From positions 124,001 to 188,000 of the forward strand of contig NZ_JALLGK010000007.1 of NCBI RefSeq assembly GCF_023072595.1: a stretch of 64,000 bases of DNA. Reading direction: 5' to 3'. The stretch is from Streptomyces sp. XM4193. GTDB lineage: Bacteria > Actinomycetota > Actinomycetes > Streptomycetales > Streptomycetaceae. The position numbers were made by a program, and so were the translations under genes. Positions 14,008 through 42,000 of the stretch are shown here, one piece after another. The notes beneath the pieces were generated by a model. That model worked only from the letters and a program-made list of their open reading frames with translations. It had not been told where the DNA came from and did not search any database. Each line of letters opens with the position of its first letter. Positions within the stretch are counted from its first letter, which is position 1.

Positions 14008-14011
<4 letters not shown>
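1..14011 (-). CDS. NRPS C (partial): C-A-T-E / C-A-T / C-A-T-E / C-A..., modules 10-13
   Basis: Third non-ribosomal peptide synthetase of the line; 4670 codons are visible and it runs off at base 1 with no stop. The GTG start (14011-14009) overlaps the TGA of NRPS B as GTGA and has GGAGG five bases upstream. Phosphopantetheine serines are near residues 1004 (GGDS), 2527 (GGHS) and 3599 (GGDS). Epimerization domains lie at about 9470-10855 and 1610-3055, each with an HHxxxDGVSW motif. Pocket residues read DVAIIGAVN (unassigned), DILQLGLVW (glycine) and DVWHFSLVD (serine). The fourth A domain begins at about 130 and is cut off after its first motif, so its substrate cannot be read. The N-terminus (SGLQDILPLSPLQQGL) looks like an acceptor docking end for the E-terminal NRPS B. 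Termination and release domains must lie to the left. Confidence 0.95.
1600..6275 (-). other. NRPS module 12: C-A(Ser)-T-E, predicted D-Ser
   Basis: LCL-type C domain (LPLSYAQSRLWFL; active motif HHIAGDEWS), A domain at about 3370-4880 with pocket residues D-V-W-H-F-S-L-V-D, a textbook serine code. The T domain has GGDS at about 3217 and an epimerization domain covers about 1610-3055 (HHLAVDGVSW). A Ser code with an E domain predicts D-Ser in the peptide. Confidence 0.88.
6370..9420 (-). other. NRPS module 11: C-A(Gly)-T
   Basis: DCL-type C domain (VLPLSPLQEGMFF), consistent with the E domain of module 10. The A domain at about 6560-8030 reads D-I-L-Q-L-G-L-V-W, the glycine code. Between motifs A2 and A3 there is an Ala/Glu/Ser-rich insert encoded by short repeats at about 7650-7740. 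The T domain has GGHS at about 6433, as usual before an LCL condensation domain. Confidence 0.88.
9460..14000 (-). other. NRPS module 10: C-A(unassigned)-T-E
   Basis: DCL-type C domain (ILPLSPLQQGLFF) matching the terminal E domain of NRPS B. Pocket residues of the A domain (about 11150-12600) read D-V-A-I-I-G-A-V-N; I do not recognise this code. The T domain has GGDS at about 11002 and an E domain follows (about 9470-10855; HHAVVDGVSW), so a D-residue is expected. It is one of the candidate slots for the hydroxamate amino acid, but only because it is unassigned. Confidence 0.8.
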
Positions 14012-30056
<16,045 letters not shown>

Positions 30057-30060
<4 letters not shown>

Positions 30061-33000
30061 CTGTTCCTCCATCGCTCTCGCAACCGTGCGGTCTGTTCGG
30101 GACTGAGCGGCGACAGCGGCGGCCGGGCGCTCGAAGTGGTGGGCGCCGGGCCGGTGTCGGCCGGGCCCGGGTCGTGCGGGTCGTGCGTCTCCGTGGCCGC
30201 GGCGGGCTCGGCGTACGGGCCGGTGGGTGCGTACGGGCCGGTGGGTGCGTACGGGCCGGTGGGTGCGGCCAGTTCGGTCAGCGCGGCGGCCCAGTGCGCG
30301 GCCAGTCGGCGCACGGCCTCGGCGCCCGAGGCGCCGAGCGCGATGGGCGCCCAGGTGAAACGGGTGTGCAACTGCGGGCCGTCCGGCGTCTCCCGGGTGA
30401 CGGCGTTGACCTCCAGGGCGTGGGCCATCGGCAGCTCCGGGTCGATGGCGCCACCGAGCACACCGGCTTCGGGCGCCGGCGTCCACGGCCGCTGCGCGGC
30501 GGCGGTCGCCGCCCCGAACCGGCCCAGGTAGTTGAAGGCCAGTACGGGCGCGGGGAGTTGGTCGAGTCCGGCCGGGTCGGGGGCCAGGTGCCGCAGCAGT
30601 CCGTGCCCGATCCCGCTGTCCGGGAGCCGTTCCAGCGCGTCCCGGGTACGGGCGACGGTGCGGCCGGGGTCCTCGTCGGCCCGGGCCTCCAGGCCGACCG
30701 GGTAGAGGCTGGTGAACCAGCCGACCGTGCGCGAGAGGTCCGCGCCGCCCAGGATCTGCTCCTCGCGCCCGTGGCCCTCCACGTCCACCGGGAAGCCGAC
30801 GTGCTGCTCGCCGCTCCAGGCGCACACGGCCCGGGCGAGCGCGGCCAGCAGGACGTCCTGCACCCGTGCGCCGTGGCGCGCGGCGGCGTCCGCGAGCAGT
30901 GCGCGGGTGACCGGCGCGTCGAGTGTCTGGCTGTGGTGCATCGCCTCGCCCACGGTCCCCCAGGCGCCGGGCGCGGCGGGCGGCAGTGGACCGGTCGGCG
31001 ACGGGATCGCCGCGCCGGCCCGGTACTGGGCCCGCCACAGCTCCGCCTCATCGCTGCGGCCGGGGGCGAGCCGGCCCAGTTCCTCGGCCCAGACACGGAA
31101 CGGGGTGGAGGCGGCCGGCGCCACGGGGCCGGGCCCCGTTCGCAGCTCCTGCCACGCCTGTGCGAGGTCGTCGGCAAGCACCCGCCAGGAGACGCCGTCG
31201 ACCACGAAGTGGTGGATCACCAGCAGCAGTCGGCCGCAGCCGCCGTCGGCCGGGAGGTGGGCGCGGGCCCGTACGGTGCGGCCGGACTCCGGGTCGAGCC
31301 CGTCGGCCAGCTCCTCCACCGCCGCGGTGAGCGCGGCCTCGTCCGCGGGCGCGGCCTCCCGGATCTCCAGACTCGGCGGTTCGCTCTCGGCCGGGACCTC
31401 GAAGGTGTCCTGTGCGGGGTGGAAGCGGGCGCGCAGCACCTCGTGGCGGCCCACCGCCGACGCCAGCACCCGGTGCAGCTCGTCGGCGGTGATGCCGGCA
31501 GGCAACGTGAGCAGCATCGACTGGCTGAAGCGCCGGACCGGCCCGCCGCGCTCCAGCAGCCACCTCATGACCGGGGTGAGCGGTGCGCGTCCGGTGGCAC
31601 GTCCCAGGGCGGACCCCTGCGCTCTCGGGCCGCCCACGGTCTCGCCCCGGGCGGCCAGCAGCGCGGCGAGACCGCGCACCGTGGGCTCCTCGAACACCTC
31701 GCGCGGGGTCGGCGAGAGCCCGGACTCCCGTGCTCGGGAGACGAGTTGGATGGAGAGGATGGAGTCGCCGCCCAGCGCGAAGAAGCTGTCCCGCGCGCCG
31801 ACACCGGGCAGGCCCAGCACCGTCGCGAAGGCTTCCGCGAGCCGCTCCTCCACCGGTCCCCGCGGCGCCTCGGCGCCGGTGGCGGCGGCGAAGTCGGGGG
31901 CCGGCAGCGCCCGGTGGTCCAGCTTTCCGTTGGGGCTCAGCGGCAGCGCGTCAAGCACCACCAGGGCACTGGGCACCATGTGGTCGGGCAGTGCGCGTGC
32001 CAGCGCGGAGCGCACGGACTCGGTGTCCACGCCCTGCGGTCCGGCCGGTACGAGGTAACCGACCAGTCGCCGCGGTCCGCCCGGCTCCTCGCGCACGACC
32101 GTGGCGGCGGAGCGGACCTCGGGAAGGGCGTGCAGCACGGCGGTGATCTCGCCCGGCTCGATCCGGAAGCCCCGGATCTTGACCTGGTCGTCGCTGCGTC
32201 CGTGGTGGTGCAGCACACCGTCCGCGCCCCGGGAGACCCGGTCACCGGTGCGGTACATCCGGGCGCCGGGCGGACCGTCCGGCTCGGGCACGAAACGTGC
32301 CGCGGTCAGCGCCCGGCGGCCGAGGTAGCCCTGGGCGACACCCGGTCCGGCGACGTACAGCTCCCCCACCACATCGGCCGGTACCGGCCGCAGCAGGTCG
32401 TCGAGGACGTGCAGCCGCACTCCGTCGGTGGCGGTGCCGATCGGCGCGCCCGCCCCGGGGACGAGCGGAGCGCTCATCGTCACACAGGCGGTCGCCTCGG
32501 TCGGGCCGTAGGCGTTGACCATCCTGCGGCCCGGTGCCCACCGGGCGACGAGCGGCGGCGGGCACGCCTCGCCGCCGACGATCAGGGTGCGCAGGCACTC
32601 CAGGCCCTGCGGCTCCAGTCCGGTCAGCGAGGTGGGCGGCACCAGCGCGTGGCTGATCCTCCGGGCGGCCAGCGTCTCGCCGAGCAACCGCCCGGCCAGC
32701 GGCCCCGGTTCGGGCACCACCAGGGTGGCACCGCTCGCCAGCGCCATCAGCGTCTCCATCACGGAGGCGTCGAAGGACGGCGAGGCGAGTTGCAGCACTC
32801 GGCTGTCGGCGTCCAGCGCGAAACGTTCGATCTGGGCGGCGGCCAGGGAGGCAAGCCCGCGGTGGGTGGTGACCACGCCCTTGGGGCGTCCGGTCGAGCC
32901 GGAGGTGTAGATGACGTACGCGGGGTGGTCGGGCCCCGGTGCCTGCGCCGCGTCGGGGACGGCCCGGGTGCCCGCGGTGGTGGGGGCCGGGGTCTCGGCG

Positions 33001-36000
33001 GCGTCGGCCCGGGTGTCGGCCGCCGTGGTGGAGGTGTCCGGCTCGTCGACGAGGAGTGCGCCGGGGAAGCGTGCGGCCAGGTCGCTCGCGGTGACGAGCA
33101 GCGCGGGCCGCGCGTCGTGCAGCATGTGCGCGATCCGCTCCGGCGGATAGTCGGGGTCGATGGGCAGCTGCGCCGCGCCGAGGCGCTGGACGGCGAGGCC
33201 GGCGACCACCAGTGGCACCCCGCGCGGCAGCGCGACCGCGACCAGCTGCCCGGCGGCGGCGCCCGCGGCGCGCAGCCGCTGTGCCAACCGGTCGGCGCGG
33301 ACGAGCAGTTCGGCGTAGCTCAGCCGCTCGTCGGGGCTCTCCACCGCGGTGGCGTCGGGCCGTGCGGCCGTCTGTTCGGCGACCAGCTGCGCCCAGGTCC
33401 TGGGCGGTGCCGCGGCGGGTCCGGTGCGCAGCGCGGGCAGTGCCTCGCGTTCGCCGGCGGTCAGCGGGTCGAGGGCCGCGAGCGGGAGTTCGGGTGCCTC
33501 GACCAGGGTGCGCAGCGTTTCGCGCACCCGTTCGCACAGCAGCGCCGCCTGTGCGGCGGTGACCGCGCGGGGCCGGTGGGAGACGCGCAGGGTCAGTTCG
33601 CGGCCGGGCACGGCGACGAAGGTGACCGGGTAGTGCGTGGCGTCCCAGCCGTCCACGCCGCTGAGTCCGAGGCCCGCGGCCTCTCCCAGCCGGGACGGGC
33701 TCTCGGCCGGGTAGTTCTCCAGCGCCGTGAGGGTGTCGAAGAGCGGCCCGCGGCCGACTGTGCGCTGGATGTCCGCAAGCCCCAGGTGCTGGTGCGGCAG
33801 CAGCGCCGTCGACTCGTCCTGGACGCGTTCGAGCAGCGCGCGCAGGCTCTCGCGGGGCCGCAGCACCACCCGTACGGGCACGGTGTTCACGAAGAGTCCG
33901 ACCATCGCGTCCGCGGACTCCACCTCCGCGGGGCGGCCGGAGACCACGGTGCCAAACACCAGGTCGCGGCGACCGGTCAGCGAGCCGAGCACGAGCGCCC
34001 AGGCGGTGCGCAGCAGCGTGGCCAGCGTCAGCTCGTGCCGACGTGCGAACTCGCCCAGCGCACCGGTGAGTTCGGCGTCCAGCCGCAGCGTGTGCTGCTC
34101 CGGCAGCTCCGGTTCGCCGCGGTCCCCGGGCACCAGGCGGGTGGGTTCCTCGACGCCCTCCAGCGCCGTGCGCCAGGCGGCCGTGGCGGCGTCGCGGTCG
34201 CGGTCGGCGAGCCAGCGCAGATAGGACGGGTAGTGCGGCGCCGGGGGCAGCGCCGCACCGCCGTACGCGTACAGCAGCTCGCGCACCAGCAGCGGCATCG
34301 ACCAGCCGTCGAGCACCAGGTGGTGACCGGTCAGCACCAGTTCGGCGGCCTGCGGCCCGGTGCGCAGCAGTACGGCGCGCAGCAGCGGGGGTGCGCCGAG
34401 GTCGAAGCGCTGTACGCGTTCGTCCTCGATCCGGCGGCGCAACCGGCGTTCTCGGTCCCGGGGCTTGCGGCGGGCGAGGTCGACCTCCTCGAAGGCGGGT
34501 TCGACGTCGTGCATCGCCCGTTGGCGGTGGCCGTCCGCGTCGGCGGTGAAGGCGGTGCGCAGCGGGGCGTGCCGGTCCATGACGGTCCGCAGCGCCGCCC
34601 GCAGGCGGGCACCGTCCACGTCGCCGGTGAGGTGGAGCACCGCCTGCACCTGGTAGACGTCCAGGGCTGCGTCCGGCTCCTGTGCCCCCGGCGCGCCCTC
34701 GTCGGTGGCGTACCGGGAGAGGAAGAACAGGCCCTCCTGGAGCGGGGTGAGCGGCCAGGGCCCGTCCTCGTCCTGCCCGGCGGCCGGGGCCGGGGCCGGG
34801 GCGGCGGAGCGCTCGGCGACCGCGAGCAGGCCGGCGACCGTCTTGCGGCGGAAGACGTCCTGCGGGGTGAACCGCAGGCCCGACTTCCGTGCGGCGGAGA
34901 CCAGTTGGATGGACAGGATGCTGTCGCCGCCCAGCGCGAAGAAGCTGTCGTGCGCTCCCACCCGGTCGGCTCCCAGCAGCTCGGCGACGAGACCGGCGAG
35001 CAGTTCCTCCTCGGGGCCGGACGGCGCGGTCCAGGGCTCCTCGGAGCGCAGGACGGGCGCGGGGAGCGCCGCGCGGTCGAGCTTTCCGTTGGCGGTGGTG
35101 GGGAGTTCGGCGAGCGCGATCAGCGCGGTGGGCACCATGTGGGCCGGAAGCCGTTCGGCCAGATGCTCCGGAAGCCCCTCGGGGACGGCCGGTTCGGCGT
35201 TTGCGCCGGCTCCGCGCGGCACCACGTGCGCCACCAGGTGCTCGGCCCCGGTGGACTGCTCGCGATGGACGACCACGGCGCTGTGCAGTACGGCGGGGTG
35301 GTCCTCCAGCACGGCGCGTATCTCTCCGGGTTCGACGCGCTGGCCGCGCAGCTTGACCTGGTCGTCGACTCGGCCGAGGTGTTCGAGCACCCCGTCCCGC
35401 CGCAGCCGCGCGAGGTCTCCGGTGCGGTAGAGCCGGGAGCCGGGCGGGCCCCACGGGTCGGCGGTGAAGCGTTCGGCGGTCTGGGCCGGACGCCCGAAGT
35501 AGCCGAGCGCCAGCTGTGTTCCGGCGAGGTAGAGCTCGCCCGGGACTCCCGGCGGCGCCGGCCGCAGGCGGTCGTCGAGCACCAGCGTCCGGGTGTTCCA
35601 CACCGGTCGGCCGATCGGCACCCGGCCGGCGTCGACGTCCTGCCGGGTCACGGTGTGCGCGGTGACGTCCACCGCGGCCTCGGTGGGACCGTACAGATTC
35701 TCCACCCGCACGTGCGGGGCCGGCTTCCACAGGGCCGCCACGGCCGCGGCCGGCAGCGTCTCGCCGCTGCACAGCACCCGGCGCAGGGTCGCGCAGTCCT
35801 CGGTGGTGGCGACAGCGGTGAAGGCGGTCAGCATCGAGGGCACGAAGTGCACGGTGGTGACGCGGTGTCGACGCACCAGCGCCGCGAGGGCGGCCGGGTC
35901 GCGGTGGTCCTGCGGGCCGGCCACGACGAGCACGGCACCGGACAGCAGCGGCCAGAACAGCTCCCACACCGAGACGTCGAAACCGGCCGGGGTCTTCAGC

Positions 36001-39000
36001 AGCACCCGGTCCGAGGCCGACAGCCGATGGCGGTCCTGGGCCCAGCGCAGGCGGTTGACGATCGCCGCGTGGCTCACGGCCACGCCCTTGGGCCGGCCGG
36101 TGGACCCCGAGGTGAAGAGCAGATAGGCGGGGTCCTCGGGCCGCGGTCCGACCGGGCGGGCGGAGGCCGCGGGCACCCGGTCGGCGGCGGGGTCGAGGTG
36201 CTGGAGCCGCCGCTCGGGGTCGAGCGTGCGGGTGTCGGCCGGTGCGCCCATCAGCACCCGGGCGCCGGAGTCGGCGAGCAGCGCCGCGTTGCGCACGAGC
36301 GGCTGCTCGGGGTCGATCGGGAGGTACGCGGCGCCGGCCCGCTGCACGGCGTGCAGCGCGAGCACCAGCTCGGCGGAGCGAGGCAGCGCCACCGCGACCA
36401 CGCTGCCGCGTCCCGCGCCGCACTCGGCGAGCAGACCGGCGAGCCGGTCGGCCTCGGTGTCGAACTCGGCGCAGGTCCAGCTGCGTTCGCCCGCGCGCAG
36501 CGCCTCGGCCTCCGGGGTGCGGGCGCACTGGGCGCGCACCAGCTCGGGCAGCGTGGCGGGCTCCTCGTGGACCGCGGGGCCCGTGGCCTCGCGCAGCACC
36601 CTGCCGCGCTCGGACTCCTCCAGCACCGGAGCCGAGCCGATCGGGCGGTCGGGGTGGGCGCACAGCCAGTTGAGCAGCAGGGTGAACCGGCGGCCGAGGG
36701 CCTGCGCGGTCGCCCGGTCGAAGAGCGCGGTGCGGTGGTTGAGCGCCGCACGGAGCCCGTCGGTGCCGGCGCGTTCGACCACCGCGAGGGTGAGGTCGAA
36801 CTTGGCGCCGCGGGTCTCCACCAGCTCCACCCCGGCGGCGCCGTCGGACGTGGCGGCGATCAGGGCTCCGTCCGCCGACTCGCCCGCGGCGGGCTCGCGC
36901 TGGTGCACCAGGGCGACCTGGAAGAGCGGGTGCCGGGAGAGGGAGCGTTCGGGGGCGAGCGCGTCCACCAGCTGCTCGAAGGGCAGTTCGGCGTGGTCGA
37001 ACGCCTCCAGGTCCCGGGCGCGCACCCGTTCGAGGAGTTCGCGGAAGGTCGGGTCGCCGGAGGTGTCGGTGCGCAGCACCACGGTGTTGGCCACCAGGCC
37101 GACGACGTCCGCCAGCGCCGGGGCGACGCGTGCGCTGACCACGGTGCCGATCGGCAGGTCGGTGCCTGCTCCGTGGGCGGTCAGCAGGGCGCCCAGGGCC
37201 GCCTGGAGCGTCATGAACAGGGTGGCACCGCTCTCCTCGGCGAGGCGGGCGGCTGCCCGGTGCACGGCCGCGGGGACCGTGAACTCGGCCGAGTCGCCCC
37301 GCTGGTCGACCTCCTCGGGCCGGGGCCGGTCCAGCGGCAGCGCGATCTCGGCCGGCGCCCCCGCCAGCGCGGCGCGCCAGTGCGCGAGCAACTGCTCCTG
37401 CGCGGCGTCCAGATGGCGCCGCTGCCAGAGCGTGTAATCGGCGTACTGGAGCGGGTCGCCGGGCGCGGTCGCGGTGCCGGTGCGCACCGCCGACCCGTAG
37501 AGCGCTTCGAGGTCGCGCACGAGCGGGCCCGTGGACCACTCGTCGAAGGCGAGGTGGTGCAGCACCAGCAGCAGGCTGCGCCGTGCGGTGGCCGGTTCGG
37601 TCAACAGGTGGGCGCGCAGCGGCGGTTCGGTCTCCAGGTCGAACTCGTCGGCGGCCAGTGCGCGAGCGAGGTCGCGGACGTCCTGTCCGGCGCTCACCTC
37701 GTGCGGGTGCACCGTCGGCGCGAAGGAGGGCAGGACGACCTGTGCCGGCCGGCCCTCGTGCTCGGGGTGGACGGTCCGCAGGATCTCGTGCCTGCCGGTC
37801 AGCGCCGCGAGCGCCGTCGTCAGCGCCGCGGTGTCGACGGTGTCCCCCAGCCGCAGCAGCAGCGGCACCGTGTAGGTGGGCGCGGAACCGGCGAGCCGGT
37901 GCAGGAACCAGAGCCTGGCCTGTGCGGGAGCGAGCGGCAGCGGGTCGGGCCGCTGCACGGCGCGGGTGAGCGGGGGCGGTACGGGCCGCCGGTCGCGCTC
38001 GGCCTCCAGGAGCCGCTCGGCCAGTGCGCCGACGGTGCGCGCCTCGAAGAGCGTGCGCACCCCCACGTCCGCTCCGAACCGCTCGCGCACCAGCCCCGCG
38101 AGGCGGGTGACGAGCAGCGAGTGGCCGCCTAGCGCGAAGAAGTCGTCGTCGGGGCCGACCGGTCCGCAGCCGAGCACCCGTTGGTAGAGCTCGGCGAGCA
38201 CCCGCTCGTTCTCGGTGCGGGGTGCTCGGCCGCCGGTGGTCCCGGTGCGTTCGGGCAGCGGGAGCCTGCCGCGGTCGAGCTTGCCGTTCGCCGTCAGCGG
38301 GAGGGTCTCCAGCGCGACGAAGGCGGTGGGCACCATGTGGTCGGGCAGCGCGTCCGCGCAGGCCCGGCGCAGCGCGGGGCCGTCCGGCCCGCCCACGGTG
38401 TAGGCGACCAGGCCGGGTCCGGTCGGCAGGTCCTCGCGCAGGACGACGGCCGCCTGGGTGGCGCCGTGGGCGCCGAGCACGGCCTCGATCTCGCCGGGTT
38501 CCACCCGGAAGCCGCGCAGCGAGATCTGGCTGTCGGCACGTCCCAGATAGTGCAGCCGGCCGCCGCGGGACCAGCGCGCCAGGTCGCCGCTGCGGTACAT
38601 CCGGGTTCCGGGCGCACCGAACGGGTCGGCGACGAAGCGCTCGGCGGTCAGGCCGTGGCGGTCGCGGTAGCCGCGTGCCAGTCCCGGCCCGGCGACGTAC
38701 AGCTCGCCGGTGACTCCCGGCGGGACCGGGCGCAGTGCGGCGTCGAGCACGTACAGCGCCAGGTCCGGCAGGGCGCGTCCGACGGGCGAGACGCCCAGCG
38801 CCTCGGCCTCGCGCACCGTGCCGGTGGTGAGCTCGAACTCGGTGACGTGCACGGTGGTCTCGGTGATGCCGTACATGTTCAGCAGTCGCGGCGCACCGGG
38901 CCGTCCCAGCCAGGGCAGCACGGTGGCGGGGTCCAGGGCCTCGCCGCCGAAGACGATCCAGCGCAGCTCGGGCGCAGGGCCGGGCGAACCGGGCGCGGCA

Positions 39001-42000
39001 AGCGCTTCGGTGAGCTGCCGGAAGGCGGCCGGGGTCTGGTTGAGCACGGTGACCCGCTCGGTGTGCAGCAGCGCCAGCAACTCCGGCGCGGAGCGGGTGG
39101 TTTCGCGGTCGACCACGACCAGTCGGCCGCCGTGCAGCAGCGCGCCCCACATCTCCCAGACGGAGAAGTCGAACGCCTGCGAGTGGCACAGGGTCCACAC
39201 GTCCCGCTCGCCGAAGGCGAAGCGTTCGGCGGTGGCGTCGAAGAGCCGGGCGAGGTTGCGGCGGGTGACGACCACGCCCTTGGGCCGGCCGGTGGAGCCG
39301 GAGGTGTAGATGAGGTAGGCGGCGTTCTCGGGGCTCACGGGCGCCCGGAGTTCGTCCTCGCGCAGCGGGCCGTCGGGGTGGCTCTCCGCCGTCCGCGCCC
39401 CGCCGGTGGCGGTGGCGGCTTCGGTGGCGGCCCCGGTACCGGTGGCGGCTTCGGTTCCGGTGGCGGCCGAGGTGGCGGAGGAGCCGTCGGAGTCCAGGAT
39501 CAGCAGCGGCAGTCCCTCGGGCACGGCCGCGGCGGTGACGGGGTCGGCCACCACCAGCGCGGGAGCGGCGTCGGCCAGGATCTCGGCGATCCGCCGCGCC
39601 GGCTGTGCGGCGTCGACCGGCACATAGGCGGCACCGGACTTGGCCGTGGCCAGCACCGCTTCGACCAGCGCGGTCGAACGCCCGACCAGCAGGGCGATCC
39701 GCTCCTCGGGCCCGGCGCCGCGGGCGATCATCCGGCGGGCGAGCACATTGCTGCGCCGCTCCAACTCCCCGTAGGTCACGGTGGTCGTGCCGTGGGTGAG
39801 GGCCGGCGCCTGCGGCCGGGCGGCGGCACGGGCGGCGAAGCGCTCCACCGGGTCGGGCGCCGCGGCGGGCGCGCTGCCGTCGGGGTTCCACTCGCGCAGC
39901 AGGGTGCGGCGCTCCCCCGGCAGCAGTACGCCCAGTTCGCGGAGCCGGGCGCCCGGCTCCGCGACGGCCTGCGCCAGCAGCCGGGTCAGGCGCTCGGCGA
40001 ACTCGGCGGCGGTCGACTCCTCGAAGAGGTCGGCGCTGTAGTTGACCGCGCCGTCCAGGGCCCCGGTGTCCAGGTGGTCGGTGAAACCGACGACGAGGTC
40101 GAACTTGGCAGTGGGGGTCTGCCTCAGCTCCAGCTCGGCGTGCACGCCGGGCACCTCGAACGGCGGTGCGGTGCGGTTCTGGTGGGTCAGCATCACCTGG
40201 AAGAGCGGATTGGCCGCCGAACGGGCGGGGTTGAGCTCCTCGACCACCTTCTCGAAGGGCACCTCGGCGTGGTCGAAGGCGTCCAGGTCCACCGCGCGCA
40301 CGCGTTCCAGCAGTTCGCGGAAGGAGGGGTCGCCGCTCAGATCGGTGCGCAGCACCAGTGTGTTGACGAAGAAGCCGACCAGCGGCTCGGTGCTCGGCCC
40401 GCGGCCGGCCGTCGGCACACCCAGCGGGATGTCCTCGCCCGCGCCGAGCCCGTGCAGCAGCGTCACCAGCGCGGCCTGCGCCACCATGAACGGGGTGACA
40501 CCCGCTTCGCGGGCCAACTGCCGCACGCCTTCGGCGACTTCGCCGGGCACGGTGAAGGGGACATAGCCTCCCCGGCCACTGGGCCTCGCGGGGCGGGGGC
40601 GGTCCGCCGGAAGCCTCAGCTCCGCGGGTGCGCCCGCCAGGACCTCGCGCCAGTGGGCGAGCTCGTGCGCGTGGTGGCCGCCGTCGGCGAGTTCTGCGCA
40701 CCAGCGCGCGTAGTCGGCGTAGTCGACCGGCAGCGGGGCGAAGTCCGGGCGCTCGCCGCTGCGGCGCGCGCGGTGCGCGGTGGCCAGATCGGTGAGCAGC
40801 GGTCCCGCCGACCACTCGTCGCCCGCGATGTGGTGGAGCAGCAGGAGCACGGTGACGGTGCCCGGGGCGCGCAGGACCGTGATGCGCAGGGGCGGTTCGA
40901 CGGCCAGATCGAAGGGAGTTCGGCTGAGCCGGTCCAGCAGGGCGGCACTGTCCGCGCCGGCGTCCTCGTGCACCTCCACCGGCGCGCCGCGGGTGAGCAC
41001 GCGCTGGTACGGCACACCCTCCGCCTCCGGGAAGACCGTGCGCAGCACCTCGTGCCGCTCCACCAGGTCCTCGCAGGCGGCGAGCAGCGCGTCGAGGTCC
41101 ACCTCGCCGGTGAGGGTGAGCACGAAGGGAAGCAGGTACGCGTCCGGCGCGGGGAGCTGTTGCGACTGCGATCCGGCCTGCTCCCGGCGGAACCGGTCGA
41201 GGAACCACAGCCTGGACTGCGCGGGCGAGAGCGGCGGACGCCCCGGGCGGGGTCCGCGCACCAGCGGCGGCAGTTGGCCGGCGGAGGAGGCCGTCCGGGC
41301 CGCCAGACCGGCCACCGTCGGGCTGTCGAAGATCTGTCGCACGCTCGGGGCGTGGCCGAGCACCGAGGCGGCGCGGCCCGCGAGCCGGGCCGCGAGCAGC
41401 GAGTGTCCGCCGAGTGCGAAGAAGTCGTCCTCGGCGCCGACTGTCTCCACGCCGAGCAGTTCGGCGAAGAGCGCGGCGAGCAGTTCCTCGCGCTGGCCCT
41501 GCGGTGCACGGCCGGCCGCGGGTGCGGCGGCGCGCGGTGCGGGCAGCGCCGCACGGTCGAGCTTGCCGTTGGGCGTGAGCGGCAGTGCGTCCAGCGGCAC
41601 GCAGAAGGCCGGCACCAGGTACTCGGGCAGTCGTGCGGTCAGCGACTCGCGGACCTCGCGGGCGGCCGCCTCCCGAGCCGCCCCCTCACCGGGCAGCCCG
41701 ACGAGGTAGGCGACCAACTGCGGTGCGGGCGCGCCCGGTTCGTGCCTCGCGAGGACCGCGGCGTCCGTCACCCTCGGGTCCTCCCTGAGCACGGCGGCGA
41801 CCTCGCCGGGCTCGACGCGGTGGCCGCGGATCTTCACCTGGTGGTCGGCGCGGCCGAGGATCTCCAGGGTGCCGTCGGGACGGCGGCGGGCCATGTCGCC
41901 CGTGCGGTAGAGACGTGCGCCGGGCGGGCCGAAGGGGTCGGCGACGAAGCGCTCGGCGGTCGCGCCGGGGCGGCCGAGGTAGCCCAGCGCCAACCCGTCG

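Noticed and set aside
30070..30072. ATG as the start of NRPS B
   Set aside because: The GTG at 30060 has GGAGG at correct spacing and gives the same GTGA overlap seen at the other junctions.
30214..30269. Tandem repeats considered as a CRISPR-like array
   Set aside because: Direct 18-base units without spacers, inside a coding region and in frame.
34765..34925. The module 5 C domain as a dual condensation/epimerization domain explaining the missing E
   Set aside because: I do not see the extra N-terminal His motif of dual domains; the start looks like an ordinary D-accepting C domain. Phylogeny would settle it.
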